From assembly GCA_013403005.1 (NCBI GenBank), contig JACBOA010000002.1:123054-187053 (forward strand): a stretch of DNA of 64,000 nt, read 5' to 3'. The notes below the pieces were generated by a model. The model searched no databases. It saw nothing but the letters and a program-made list of their open reading frames with translations, and was not told where the DNA came from. The first letter of the stretch is position 1, and every line of letters begins with the position of its first letter. The DNA comes from Methanobacteriaceae archaeon. Its GTDB lineage: Archaea > Methanobacteriota > Methanobacteria > Methanobacteriales > Methanobacteriaceae. This document shows positions 41,068 to 49,595 of this stretch, in pieces. The translations under genes were made by a program, and so were the position numbers.

Positions 41068-42267
41068 TTAATCTTTCCCTACATTTGCCTTCTGATTGAT
41101 GATTCTGATAACATCTTTAAGAGGAATACCCATCTTTCTTGAAATCTTCTTAGCATCTTCATATTCCACAGTGAAGTTGACCATTTCATCACCAATCATG
41201 GCCACTTTAAGATGAACTTTCTGAGGCACACCTTTAATTTCAATCTCAACAGGAATTATTTCCCGGTTAACTATGTTCCTATGCACATAGGGAATAGTTC
41301 GAACCCCCAGAGTTCCTGTTTCGCGGATTATGGTTTCCGTGAGAATGTTATTCAAATCTGATCTGGTTATAACCCTTAAAAGATGACCCGGCCGGTTTTT
41401 TTTGGCAATAGTGGGAATTATGGTCACATCTAGAGCACCCTCTTCCATTAAGCGATCCATAGTATTGCCTAAAACTTCCCCAGTCACATCATCCAGATTA
41501 GTCTCCAGAATGGAGATTCTATCTGTGGGAATTGGTGAAGTGCCTGAAACAATTCTTAACACATTTGGAAAGTCCAGATTCAGTTTCCCAGCACCATATG
41601 CAACCTTCTGGTTGGTTATTAGGGGGTAAAATTCACAGAATTCATCCACCATATTCACCAGTAATGCCGCCCCAGTGGGTGTGGTGAGTTCGTAGTTTAC
41701 TGGTCCGCCGAGTGCTGGTACATTTTTAAGTATCTCCAGAGTTGCTGGTGCTGGGACAGTGAGATTTCCATGCTGAGTCTTTATCCTACCCCCACCCAGG
41801 GCGGGAGGAAGTCCGTAAACCTTCTCCCTGTGGAGTTCAAGTTCATGAAAAGCATAAGCTGAACCAATTATGTCTGCCACAGCATCTGCTGCTCCCACTT
41901 CATGGAAATGGATCTCGTCAAGGCTAACTCCATGAACCTGGGATTCAGCCATAGCCAGGGTTTTGAAAACTTCTTTGGAGAATTCTAATATTCCTGGAGT
42001 GATTTTTTCATGCTTTATTCCATCTAAAGTTTCTACTAAACTTTTGTAGCTAATGGTATGATGGTCAAAACATTTAACATCAACAAAACTAGCAAGGATT
42101 CCTGATTTATTCACTTGCCTAATCTCAACATTCACCTCACCAAAATGAGAACCATAGTGCTCCATGATATTTTTAATATTTTCTGAATTCGCCCCTAAAT
42201 TGATTAAAGCCCCAATAACCATGTTTCCCGATATTCCTGCCTGTTGGGGGTCTATTATTACCACCAT
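41068..42267 (-). CDS. larC: LarC-like nickel insertion protein
   Basis: The 399-residue protein belongs to the LarC/DUF111 family. It has an N-terminal domain with AGISGNMVIGALINLG and HEVGAADAVADIIGSAYA, the middle TPTGAALLVN region, and a C-terminal domain with ETNLDDVTGEVLG. LarC inserts nickel into the pincer cofactor of lactate racemase and related enzymes. LarB and LarE are not seen in the window. The N-terminal His-rich region of many LarC proteins is missing here. GAGGAGGT precedes the ATG. Confidence 0.88.
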   Translation of the reverse strand: MVVIIDPQQAGISGNMVIGALINLGANSENIKNIMEHYGSHFGEVNVEIRQVNKSGILASFVDVKCFDHHTISYKSLVETLDGIKHEKITPGILEFSKEVFKTLAMAESQVHGVSLDEIHFHEVGAADAVADIIGSAYAFHELELHREKVYGLPPALGGGRIKTQHGNLTVPAPATLEILKNVPALGGPVNYELTTPTGAALLVNMVDEFCEFYPLITNQKVAYGAGKLNLDFPNVLRIVSGTSPIPTDRISILETNLDDVTGEVLGNTMDRLMEEGALDVTIIPTIAKKNRPGHLLRVITRSDLNNILTETIIRETGTLGVRTIPYVHRNIVNREIIPVEIEIKGVPQKVHLKVAMIGDEMVNFTVEYEDAKKISRKMGIPLKDVIRIINQKANVGKD

Positions 42268-42703
42268 ACTGTCAGAACCTCCTCAATTAATCTGTTAGTT
42301 TGAAATTTTCGATTATTTTAAGCTTAACATGTATTAATGTTAAAAATTTGCAACATATAATTTATGTTAACAATTGATCTATTTTTATCAATTAAATGGA
42401 AAAGAAAGATATTGATATGATGTCACTGTCCCTGGATTCTAGTTAAAGTCAACTCTATATTAAAAGGAAAATCCAAAAAGGAAACCAATGACCCTCCATG
42501 ACCGGGAAACTGAAGTCTTTAGGGATGGGTGTTAGACTTTCCAAGAAGCTTATCCCTCAAGAAGCTGAAGAGGAATTGAAAGCGATTCTCTTAAGGCCGG
42601 AATTGCGAAACTAGAAAATTGAGAGCTGAGGGTTAAAATTAAGTAAATAGATATTTATTATGCCTATTTTGTTACTATTATCTAATTTGATTATCTCAAT
42701 TTC
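42268..42703. other. Intergenic region, 436 bp, holding a structured remnant
   Basis: The left part holds the larC leader and AT-rich sequence. From about 42480 the composition changes (less AT-rich) and the strand contains the tnpB/omega-RNA-like remnant at 42498-42614. The last 90 bases are AT-rich. Confidence 0.45.
42498..42614 (+). pseudogene. Possible remnant of a TnpB (IS200/IS605) 3' end with RNA scaffold
   Basis: A 38-codon frame (MTGKLKSLGMGVRLSKK, then IPQEAEEELK, ending LLRPELRN) has no ribosome binding site, and a stop lies three codons before its ATG. The same DNA can fold as a pseudoknot: stem AAGTCT/AGACTT (42513-42518 with 42534-42539) whose loop AGGGAT (42521-42526) pairs with ATCCCT (42552-42557). 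Overlap of a protein tail with a pseudoknotted RNA is typical of the 3' ends of tnpB genes. No tnpB body or tnpA is present, so this is at best a relic. It could also be an unrelated small RNA. Confidence 0.35.
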
Positions 42704-42892
42704 TTATTTTTCTTCAAATTCACATTTAACTGGTAAATCTACCATGTGGAATGAGTAAAAGCGACTGAATCCACAGTCCCGGCATCTTATCTTGATGTTG
42801 TACTCATCTACTTCTATATCATGGACTGTGGCATCTCCACAATTGTAACAGCTGGCACCTTTTTCCAGTTTCCATTTTTTAACAGCCATCAT
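42704..42892 (-). CDS. Small zinc-ribbon protein
   Basis: The 62-residue protein is almost only a zinc ribbon with two C-x2-C knuckles (CYNCGD and CRDCGF). It is clearly related to the C-terminal ribbon of the PII-like protein encoded just upstream (W-x-LEK then C-x2-CG, KI-x-C-x2-CG, R-x-Y in both). It overlaps that gene by 4 bases, so the two are coupled. GGAGGGGG precedes the tandem ATGs. It may bind a partner of the larger protein or nucleic acid. Confidence 0.7.
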   Translation of the reverse strand: MMAVKKWKLEKGASCYNCGDATVHDIEVDEYNIKIRCRDCGFSRFYSFHMVDLPVKCEFEEK

Positions 42893-43392
42893 TCCCCCTC
42901 CTTTTCAACGCCCTTGATGAGGTAGTAACGAGCCGCACCACAATTGGTACACCATATCTTCGCCTTGTTTAAGTCTATTCTTATTCTCTGAACCGATTTT
43001 TCACCGCAGTAAAAACAGGGGACTTCTTTTTCCAGTAACCACGTTTCAGCCCTTTCTTTCACCTCATCTTTATAGCTGACAATGATCCGGCGAATGGGAA
43101 CTTCAAGAATGGTGTATTTTTCACCTTTCAATGACTTCATTACTGAATCTACAATTTTTTCTGTTTTTTCCTCATCAACTACACAGCAAACCAGTACGGC
43201 ATCAGTGGCATAATCCCGGATTAGTCCTATAGCTGATTTCGGATCCTCTTTAATGGCAAATCCCTTCCAATCCTGGGGGGACATGCCTTTATATTCCAAG
43301 ATATAAAAACCAGTTATTCCTGCATCAGTAAGCGCATTCATGGCCCTTCCCAGATTTTCCACTTCTACAAAAACTCGAAGATGAACCTTCAA
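42889..43392 (-). CDS. PII-like domain fused to a zinc ribbon
   Basis: The 167-residue protein has an N-terminal ferredoxin-like domain (about 1-110) resembling PII signal proteins: LGRAMNALTDAGITGFYIL and EYKGMSPQDWKG in place of the T-loop region, then VLVCCVVDEEKTEKIVDSV and ILEVPIRRIIVSYKD. A C-terminal zinc ribbon (CFYCGE and CTNCGA) follows. PII-like proteins bind nucleotides and control metabolism by docking to partners. The annotation as PII-like is my reading of pattern, not a confirmed match. It precedes the small ribbon gene. Confidence 0.6.
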   Translation of the reverse strand: MKVHLRVFVEVENLGRAMNALTDAGITGFYILEYKGMSPQDWKGFAIKEDPKSAIGLIRDYATDAVLVCCVVDEEKTEKIVDSVMKSLKGEKYTILEVPIRRIIVSYKDEVKERAETWLLEKEVPCFYCGEKSVQRIRIDLNKAKIWCTNCGAARYYLIKGVEKEGE

Positions 43393-43604
43393 AATAACAC
43401 CCCCATCACATCCTAATCTTATGATACCTTTTGTATTGATACCTATTGTGCATTTTTGTAACTATTAGAATAATTAAATCAATAAGATTTAAAAATTCTA
43501 TTTTTCAATTCTATTTTTTTATGACATGACTTGTTGTTATTATGTAAATCCTTATCTAAATAATATTCGACTTTACCTGATCTTAAATGAATTAAAATAA
43601 ATAT

Positions 43605-43743
43605 CAGACAGTAAAAGTTAATGGGTGTTGGACTGTTCATAATAGTTTCATAATCTTTTATGATGGTTCTTTCACCAAAAAAGGACAAATTAAGGCAAAA
43701 ATCGTGCGAATAGCACATAAACCCATGATTTTGCAGTCCCCCA
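43605..43743. mobile_element. MITE-like element, copy B, with 7-bp target duplication
   Basis: A 139 bp copy shares TTAATGGGTGTTGGA-type left end, the core GGTTCTTTCACCAAAAAA and AAATTA-GGCAAA with copy A. The right end CCCATGATTTTGCAGTCCCCC pairs imperfectly with the left end GACAGTAAAAGTTAATGGG. It is flanked by AAATATC at 43598-43604 and 43744-43750. Different flanking repeats at the two copies support separate insertions. Confidence 0.75.
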
Positions 43744-43775
43744 AAATATCAAAAAAATTAACTGCATTGAAGATG

Positions 43776-43784
43776 ATATATAAC
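43776..43784 (+). promoter_or_regulatory. TATA box for the zinc-finger membrane protein
   Basis: GATATATAA lies about 40-48 bases before the ATG at 43824, downstream of the MITE-like element. Confidence 0.5.
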
Positions 43785-43823
43785 ACATTAAAATAATACA
43801 TTAAACAATTATCAAGTGTAATT

Positions 43824-44240
43824 ATGAAAAGTAGGTATAAATACGGTTTAATTTTATTAATATTAATTCTATTGATATTTGGTATTGGTTTTCTGGCAAT
43901 AAAGAAGTTAAGATCAGTCAATAACACTGAAAGTCCATTTGAAGGTTCTAATCAGAATTTTAATACAAAAAATCAAATTAATGAAGTTGTTACACAGAAT
44001 ACTCCATCTGAAACCACTAAAACTATTCAATGTCCCGATTGTAGTGGTACTGGTAACTTAGTGTGCCCTGAATGTAATGGAAACGGACTATATTATATTT
44101 GCAGTGCCTGTGGTAGAAAATATCACACTTATCTTAATACATGTCCCTTTTGTGGTGCTAAAAACACATTGGTACAGCACATTTGCAGCCCAACCATTCC
44201 CTGCCCCCGATGCGGAGGATCCGGACAAATACCTGCCTAA
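43824..44240 (+). CDS. Membrane-anchored Cys-rich zinc-finger protein
   Basis: The 138-residue protein has one N-terminal membrane helix (about 8-26), a Ser/Thr/Asn-rich linker, and a C-terminal zinc domain with CPDCSGTGNLVCPECNGNG, a ribbon CSACGRKY...CPFCGA and CPRCGGSGQ. The C-x2-C-x-G-x-G units are those of DnaJ zinc centres, here with a ribbon inserted between halves. No J domain is present. It may be a membrane-tethered folding or assembly factor. The start has no strong ribosome binding site. Confidence 0.6.
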   Translation: MKSRYKYGLILLILILLIFGIGFLAIKKLRSVNNTESPFEGSNQNFNTKNQINEVVTQNTPSETTKTIQCPDCSGTGNLVCPECNGNGLYYICSACGRKYHTYLNTCPFCGAKNTLVQHICSPTIPCPRCGGSGQIPA

Positions 44241-44379
44241 ATAATCATAAAAACTTTTTAAATCATTAATTTCCTTTTCATTATATAAATTAATTTAAAT
44301 AAATAATTAAAATAAAGTATATTATAAATAAGGCAAACTAGGTTTAACCTCTTAATATCACGTCTTGTTAGGTGTTTTA

Positions 44380-44826
44380 ATGAAATATAAAGACTTAGAA
44401 TTATCAATTTATGACTTTATGGCAGATGTGGGAGTTGAAATACCCCAACTGGTTGAGGCAGGTTTAGAACTCCTGGCTGGAGTGGAAAAAACTCCTGAAT
44501 TAGAAAAAAAACTTGAAAACCAGCTCAGAAAATCACTTGAGGATATAAATGTTGTGGTAATGATGGTGGCAGGGATGCGTGTTGAAGATGACCTTCAAAA
44601 CCACCGTATCAAGGGGATCAATGTAGATGATGATCCTGCCTATCTTTACTGTGACGAGGTTCTGGGAATGGCCATTGCCAACCAGATCGCTGGCACAAAG
44701 GCTATTTTTAACTTTAAAAGGTATGATGAGGCAAAACCTGGAGTTATTGCTACTCTAGGACCTATGCTTGATGATATATTCGCTGGTCTGGTGGCAGGTT
44801 GCATGTCCAAAGTTTTCGAGGAGTGA
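44380..44826 (+). CDS. cobZ: CobZ/PgpA-family phosphatase, probable alpha-ribazole phosphatase
   Basis: The 148-residue protein has the C-terminal PgpA/CobZ pattern: NFKRYDEAKPGVI, then LDDIFAGLVAG with the acidic catalytic pair. In methanogens this family includes CobZ, which removes phosphate from alpha-ribazole phosphate or adenosylcobalamin phosphate. The next gene is cobS, 8 bases downstream, which fits that role. TTAGGTG sets the ATG at 44380 over the TTG at 44365. The specificity is inferred from context. Confidence 0.72.
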   Translation: MKYKDLELSIYDFMADVGVEIPQLVEAGLELLAGVEKTPELEKKLENQLRKSLEDINVVVMMVAGMRVEDDLQNHRIKGINVDDDPAYLYCDEVLGMAIANQIAGTKAIFNFKRYDEAKPGVIATLGPMLDDIFAGLVAGCMSKVFEE

Positions 44827-44834
44827 TCATTAAC

Positions 44835-45647
44835 ATGAACCGCCCCCATGAAAAAGATCCAATTTTGGATATGAAACAAGATGAGGATAAACCTTCAGTC
44901 AGTTGGCAGGGATTTTTAGGATTGTTATCATTCTCCACCATACTACCCCTAAATATTCACACAACCATCCCGGAGATGGCAAATTTCACATTTATCTGGC
45001 CATTAATTGGAGGTTTCATTGGCATAATTGTAGGGACCTTTGGATGGCTACTTCTTGATCCACTTCACCTATACCCATTGCTATCAGCAGCACTGATTTA
45101 CAGCCTTACCATATCCCTAACTGGTTTCCATCATCTTGATGGGCTGGTGGATTTCGGCGACGGTTTAATGGCTCACGGAGCCCCTGAACGAAGAATAGAA
45201 ATTATGCGCGATAAAAGAATAGGAACCGGAGGCCTGGCTACCCTTTTGACAGTTTCCCTAATGACATTCTCATCCATAGCATCCGTACCTGCATCCTACA
45301 TTTTTCCTGTAATCTTTGTGTCTGAAGTATCTGCTAAAGTTAGTTTAGTGGGCTGTGCAACATTTTCCAAGCCTTTAGATAATGGCACTGGAAAATACTT
45401 CATTGAAAGCATGAACTGGAAACTGTTTATTTTCACACTGATTTTAACCATTATTCTAGGATTTATAGCATTTAAATACACCGGAATCCTTGGAATAATG
45501 GGAGGTGTAATTGCAGGAATTATAATGGCATTATTAACCAAGAGAAATTTCAACTATGCAACTGGAGATATATTGGGAGCTTCAAATGAGATCGGACGGA
45601 CTTTATCTCTTATATTAATGATAATATTCACATCTTGGAGTTTTTAA
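44835..45647 (+). CDS. cobS: Adenosylcobinamide-GDP ribazoletransferase (cobalamin synthase)
   Basis: The membrane enzyme joins adenosylcobinamide-GDP to alpha-ribazole (phosphate). It has about six to seven membrane helices and the CobS signature GFHHLDGLVDFGDGLMAHG followed by RRIEIMRDKRIGTGG. GAGGAGTGAT lies before the ATG at 44835; an earlier ATG at 44799 would overlap cobZ. Its stop touches the ATG of the next gene. It works with the phosphatase encoded upstream. Confidence 0.92.
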   Translation: MNRPHEKDPILDMKQDEDKPSVSWQGFLGLLSFSTILPLNIHTTIPEMANFTFIWPLIGGFIGIIVGTFGWLLLDPLHLYPLLSAALIYSLTISLTGFHHLDGLVDFGDGLMAHGAPERRIEIMRDKRIGTGGLATLLTVSLMTFSSIASVPASYIFPVIFVSEVSAKVSLVGCATFSKPLDNGTGKYFIESMNWKLFIFTLILTIILGFIAFKYTGILGIMGGVIAGIIMALLTKRNFNYATGDILGASNEIGRTLSLILMIIFTSWSF

Positions 45648-46217
45648 ATGGAAGTTAAGGTTTTAAGATTAGATCACAGAAGGGTTCGTGATGCACGTAT
45701 CACCACCCATGTATGCCTCACTGCCAGGGCACTGGGAGCATCAGGAGTATATTTAAGTGGAGATCATGATAAAAAGCTCATGTCAAATGTGGAGGATGTA
45801 GTGAAGCGCTGGGGTGGTGATTTTAAGGTTGAATATCAAAAAAAATGGGAAACTCTCCTGAATGAATGGAAAAATAGAGGAGGAAAGATTGTTCACCTCA
45901 CCATGTACGGGGAGCAAGTTCAAGATGTTGCTCCAAAAATCAGAAGTTCAAAATCAGACCAGCTGGTAGTGGTTGGTGGTTCCCGTGTTCCCAGTAAAGT
46001 GTATCAAGAGGCTGACTGGAATGTTTCAGTAACAACCCAGCCCCACTCTGAAGTATCTTCCCTAGCCATATTCCTACACATGTTGTATGAGGGTAAGGAA
46101 CTGGAACTGGAGTTTAAAGGTGGAGATATGAAAATTATACCTTCTAAAAGAAGTAAAACAGTTGTTATGAAAAATAAGGTTATGAAAAATGAAAAAAAGG
46201 AATTTAGAGAAGATTAA
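45648..46217 (+). CDS. tRNA (cytidine-56-2'-O)-methyltransferase
   Basis: The 189-residue SPOUT methyltransferase of the aTrm56 family methylates the ribose of C56 in the T-loop of archaeal tRNA. It starts VKVLRLDHRRVRDARITTHV and has the knotted SAM site VVVGGSRVPSKVYQEADWNVSV with TTQPHSEVSSLAIFLH. The ATG follows the cobS stop directly. The C-terminal tail is basic. No functional link to cobalamin is known, so the grouping is one of convenience. Confidence 0.92.
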   Translation: MEVKVLRLDHRRVRDARITTHVCLTARALGASGVYLSGDHDKKLMSNVEDVVKRWGGDFKVEYQKKWETLLNEWKNRGGKIVHLTMYGEQVQDVAPKIRSSKSDQLVVVGGSRVPSKVYQEADWNVSVTTQPHSEVSSLAIFLHMLYEGKELELEFKGGDMKIIPSKRSKTVVMKNKVMKNEKKEFRED

Positions 46218-46391
46218 CTTTTTAAGCGTGATTAAAAACCAGGCTAAATAATTTCTGATTCCATTAAATTCCAGTTAACCTATTTCAACTGATTTTGATT
46301 TTTTTATCCACTTGACTAAAATCAATTTTCGCTGAAAATTTTTTTATGAAAACCTTAATTGTATCAATTAGAAATGTATAAAAAGAGAAAC

Positions 46392-47027
46392 ATGATCAAA
46401 ATAATCGACCATTTGCTGGTTCAGGATAAACTCACCCAGATAAGAATGGAAAGAATCAACAGAACTACATTCCGAGGAGGGATAATTGAAATAGGCCGCT
46501 GGTTAGCTTATGAACTTGCAAACACACTTGAGAAAGAACAAGTTAAGATAGAAACCCCTTTAGGAGTTGCTGAAGGAGTTAAGATAAAAAATAAAGATGA
46601 TATTGTAGTAGTAAGTGTTTTAAGAGCAGCTATTCCCCTGGTAGAGGGTATTATGAGGGTTTTTAAGGATGCTCAGTATGGTGTGGTGGGAGCCTCAAGA
46701 AGAGATCAATCACCATTCCCTGTGGAGGTTGGTTACTTCAAAATGCCTTCAGTGGAGGATAAGATAGTGGTAGTGGCAGATCCCATGCTGGCCACAGGAA
46801 ATACTATGAACGCTATTTTAGATCGGATAAAAGAGAAAGGAAATCCTCGTAGATTAGTATTGATTAATGTTATTGCCTCAAAACATGGTTTAGAATACGT
46901 TTCAGAAAGACACCCCCATCTAGAAATCTACACTTGCGCAGTGGATGAAGAATTAAATAATGATGGATATATAATTCCTGGTTTGGGTGATGCTGGTGAT
47001 AAAGCCTTTGGAAAACCCAACGATTGA
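46392..47027 (+). CDS. upp: Uracil phosphoribosyltransferase
   Basis: The 211-residue enzyme salvages uracil to UMP with PRPP. Motifs are VSVLRAAIPLVEGI, RRDQSPFPVEVGYFKMP, the PRPP site VVVADPMLATGNTM and the uracil-binding DGYIIPGLGDAGDK at the C-terminus. The frame can be read from a TTG at 46359, but the ATG at 46392 gives the usual length. GTATAAAAAG lies just before it. Confidence 0.93.
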   Translation: MIKIIDHLLVQDKLTQIRMERINRTTFRGGIIEIGRWLAYELANTLEKEQVKIETPLGVAEGVKIKNKDDIVVVSVLRAAIPLVEGIMRVFKDAQYGVVGASRRDQSPFPVEVGYFKMPSVEDKIVVVADPMLATGNTMNAILDRIKEKGNPRRLVLINVIASKHGLEYVSERHPHLEIYTCAVDEELNNDGYIIPGLGDAGDKAFGKPND

Positions 47028-47162
47028 TGTCGATATATGCACCCTAGTTTTATTTTATACAAAAATAATAAATTGAATCATTTCATCATGATCTAAGAAT
47101 TGATTAAGCATGGTTGACATATAGTTGTTGTACCAATTCAATATCATTAAAATAAAAAAAAA

Positions 47163-47990
47163 ATGATCTGGATGAAATTAAAGACTTTAAATTTATTTAT
47201 TCTCTGTATTATAATCTGCCTGACAACTTTAGCTTCAACTAACTTTTTAATTGAGTCTATCCTGATCCAACCATCCTCTGGAAGTTCTAATTTCGAAATC
47301 GAAATTATTGATTACGCAACTGGAGGGGATGTGAATAAAAATTCCAGAATATTTAGCTTCATGCCTAAAAATAATTTAACCAACCAGATTATCAGCAAAT
47401 CTAAAAATGGAACACCTCTAATTACGATGGGTAGTGGGGAACCCAAAGTAATGATAATTGCTGGAGTTCATGGCGAAGAGTTACCCTCTCAAATCGCAGC
47501 TATAATGCTTATCAATAATCTTAAAGATAAAAAACTGAAAGGAACAGTTTACATAATACCATTCACCATACCTGCCGCCACAGAACTTTGTACCAGAGAT
47601 TACTGTGGGATAGACCCCAACCGAGCTGCTGAAACCCCTGGAACACCTACATGGGTTCTTTTGAACTTTGCACTCACCCATAAAATTAAATATGCAGCAG
47701 ATTTTCACTCCACACAACCAGGAGGAAATCCTGGTAAAAAAGTGGTGATGAGCTCTAAAGACATCTTATATGAAAGTTTTTCAATTGCAGATTTCATGAG
47801 CAGGGAAACAGGGTCTGAAATAACTTGCCATTCTGTAAATCCAGGGGCTTTAAAAAACGTTTTTAATTCTAATGGAATTCCTTCTGTTTCGGCAGAAGTC
47901 ATCTCCTGTCATGGAGAAGCTGATTTAAAGAGTATAAATGAGTCCTACGAACAGATGATTTCTTTTTTGAAATACTCTGGAATCCTCTAA
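47163..47990 (+). CDS. Secreted aspartoacylase/succinylglutamate desuccinylase-like protein
   Basis: The 275-residue protein has an N-terminal membrane or signal segment (about 7-28) and an AstE/AspA-type M14 metallohydrolase domain. Zinc ligands are in AGVHGEELPS (H and E) and ADFHSTQPGG (H). CGIDPNRAAETPG is the substrate loop with Asn-Arg. A Glu in VSAEVI may be the general base. It is probably outside the membrane and could cut acyl or amide groups from a surface polymer. The target is unknown. Confidence 0.75.
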   Translation: MIWMKLKTLNLFILCIIICLTTLASTNFLIESILIQPSSGSSNFEIEIIDYATGGDVNKNSRIFSFMPKNNLTNQIISKSKNGTPLITMGSGEPKVMIIAGVHGEELPSQIAAIMLINNLKDKKLKGTVYIIPFTIPAATELCTRDYCGIDPNRAAETPGTPTWVLLNFALTHKIKYAADFHSTQPGGNPGKKVVMSSKDILYESFSIADFMSRETGSEITCHSVNPGALKNVFNSNGIPSVSAEVISCHGEADLKSINESYEQMISFLKYSGIL

Positions 47991-48270
47991 TTAAATTGAA
48001 TCTTGACGAAGTTACCTTGAAGATTATTTAAACCCCCCCCACCCCCTTTTATCATTCAATTAGAATAAACGGAAGTTTAAAGTTCATAAATTGTGATTTC
48101 ACTTAAAAAATTCTTTATCATCATTTTTTACAATAAACAGCAATAAAGACAAATATTTATTGCCAGTATTAGTTGACCCAGCGAAATACAATCAAATCAT
48201 CAAATAAAATAAATAAGATTAACCACATAAATATCCATCTAGTTTATGAAAAATAGGTTCTAGGGATTTT

Positions 48271-49458
48271 ATGAATAAAGAGAAGAGATTGTTAATTTTA
48301 TCCTTTATTGTGATTATTGGCGTTTCATTCTTTGTTTATTATGATATTACTAAACCAACCCCTACCTGGATTAAGACTTATGGTAGTTCAGACAATGAAA
48401 CTGGGTACATGGTTATTAATGCAATTAAAAATGGTTACATTGCCCTGGGTTCACGAGAAATATCTTCTGATACTGAAGTATACTTGATGGATCTCAATAC
48501 TTTAGGGGTGACCTCCAGACAAAACACTTTCGGAGGTAATGGTAATGATTATGGTTACTCCCTACGTCGAGCACTCTCTGGTGGTTATATTCTTATAGGT
48601 AAAACCAATTCTTATGGTCTTGGAAATTATGATGCATGGTTTGTTAAGGTTAATGAGGATATGAAACCTGCATACAATGTAACTTATGGTGGGGCTGGAA
48701 ACGATGCTGTTTACTCTTTTAAAGAAACAAAAGACAGCCGATACATACTTGCAGGCAATACAACATCCTTTGGTTCCGGTTCAAGTGATGTTTATCTCTT
48801 AAAAGTTGATCCAAACGGCCAGATGCAATGGCAACAAGTATTCGGAGGTTCTGGGGAAGAATGGGGTAAATCCGTTCTGCAGTCCCAAAATGCTAACTAC
48901 TGGATATTAGGTTCAACAAATTCTTATGGATCGGGAGGATATGATTTTTATCTGGTCGAAACCAACCCTGAAGGTTCACTTATAATGAACAAGACCTTTG
49001 GTGGAATTGGAGATGATTATGGGGACTCCATTGTGGAAAACGTAGACGGAAGCTTTCTTTTAACTGGATCAACCAATTCTATAGGTTCCGGGCAATTTGA
49101 TGCACTTATAATTAAAACTGATCAGTTTGGTAATGAAATCTGGAATAAAACCTTTGGGGGAGAAAAAGATGATATAGTAACCTTTTCTCGTGAAACAGCA
49201 GACCATGGCTACCTCATAATAGGAAATACCAATTCTTTTGGCTCAGGCAAGATAGATATGTTCGTGATGAAAACAGACAGAAGTGGGAATATAGAATGGA
49301 ACAAAACTTTTGGGGGTTATGGGGACGACTATGCATCTTTCATACTTGAAACAGCAGATAATGGTTACCTATTAATCGGAACAACCACTTCAACTGCTAA
49401 TGGTTTTAAATCTATTATCCTGGTTAAGATGGATTCAAACGGCACTGTAAGCTTATGA
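48271..49458 (+). CDS. Surface beta-propeller-like repeat protein
   Basis: The 395-residue protein has an N-terminal membrane anchor (about 7-23) and seven repeats of about 48 residues, each with a TFGG-x-GDDYG-type turn, a GGYLLIGTTNSFGSG core and a W-x-K-TFGG end. Seven units suit a closed seven-bladed propeller on the outer face. Asp and Gly in each turn could bind Ca2+. Similar repeats occur in secreted archaeal and bacterial proteins of unknown role. TAGGGA precedes the ATG. Confidence 0.72.
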   Translation: MNKEKRLLILSFIVIIGVSFFVYYDITKPTPTWIKTYGSSDNETGYMVINAIKNGYIALGSREISSDTEVYLMDLNTLGVTSRQNTFGGNGNDYGYSLRRALSGGYILIGKTNSYGLGNYDAWFVKVNEDMKPAYNVTYGGAGNDAVYSFKETKDSRYILAGNTTSFGSGSSDVYLLKVDPNGQMQWQQVFGGSGEEWGKSVLQSQNANYWILGSTNSYGSGGYDFYLVETNPEGSLIMNKTFGGIGDDYGDSIVENVDGSFLLTGSTNSIGSGQFDALIIKTDQFGNEIWNKTFGGEKDDIVTFSRETADHGYLIIGNTNSFGSGKIDMFVMKTDRSGNIEWNKTFGGYGDDYASFILETADNGYLLIGTTTSTANGFKSIILVKMDSNGTVSL

Positions 49459-49595
49459 ATTGGAAGAGATTTAGTGAGAATGGGACTATATAGATAGAAT
49501 GGAACTATATAATTTTAAAAGAATTTAGGTACAAATTAAGGCAAATAATCTAAAAAAAAGAATTTATAGGCTTTAAAAAGTTTCTGGTGGTAAAT

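Larger units (their letters stand above)
43393..43823. other. Divergent intergenic region, 431 bp, with a MITE-like insertion
   Basis: This holds the second copy of the element (43605-43743). The sequence on the left is AT-rich; the right side carries the promoter of the next gene (TATA at 43776-43784). Confidence 0.6.

Noticed and set aside
46373..46385. TATA box for upp (AATGTATAAAAAG)
   Set aside because: It lies only about 8 bases before the upp ATG, so transcription would start inside the gene. The true promoter must be further upstream.
48271..49458. Repeats in the propeller gene as a DNA-level tandem repeat
   Set aside because: The similarity is at protein level with diverged codons, so it reflects an old protein repeat and not a recent DNA expansion.
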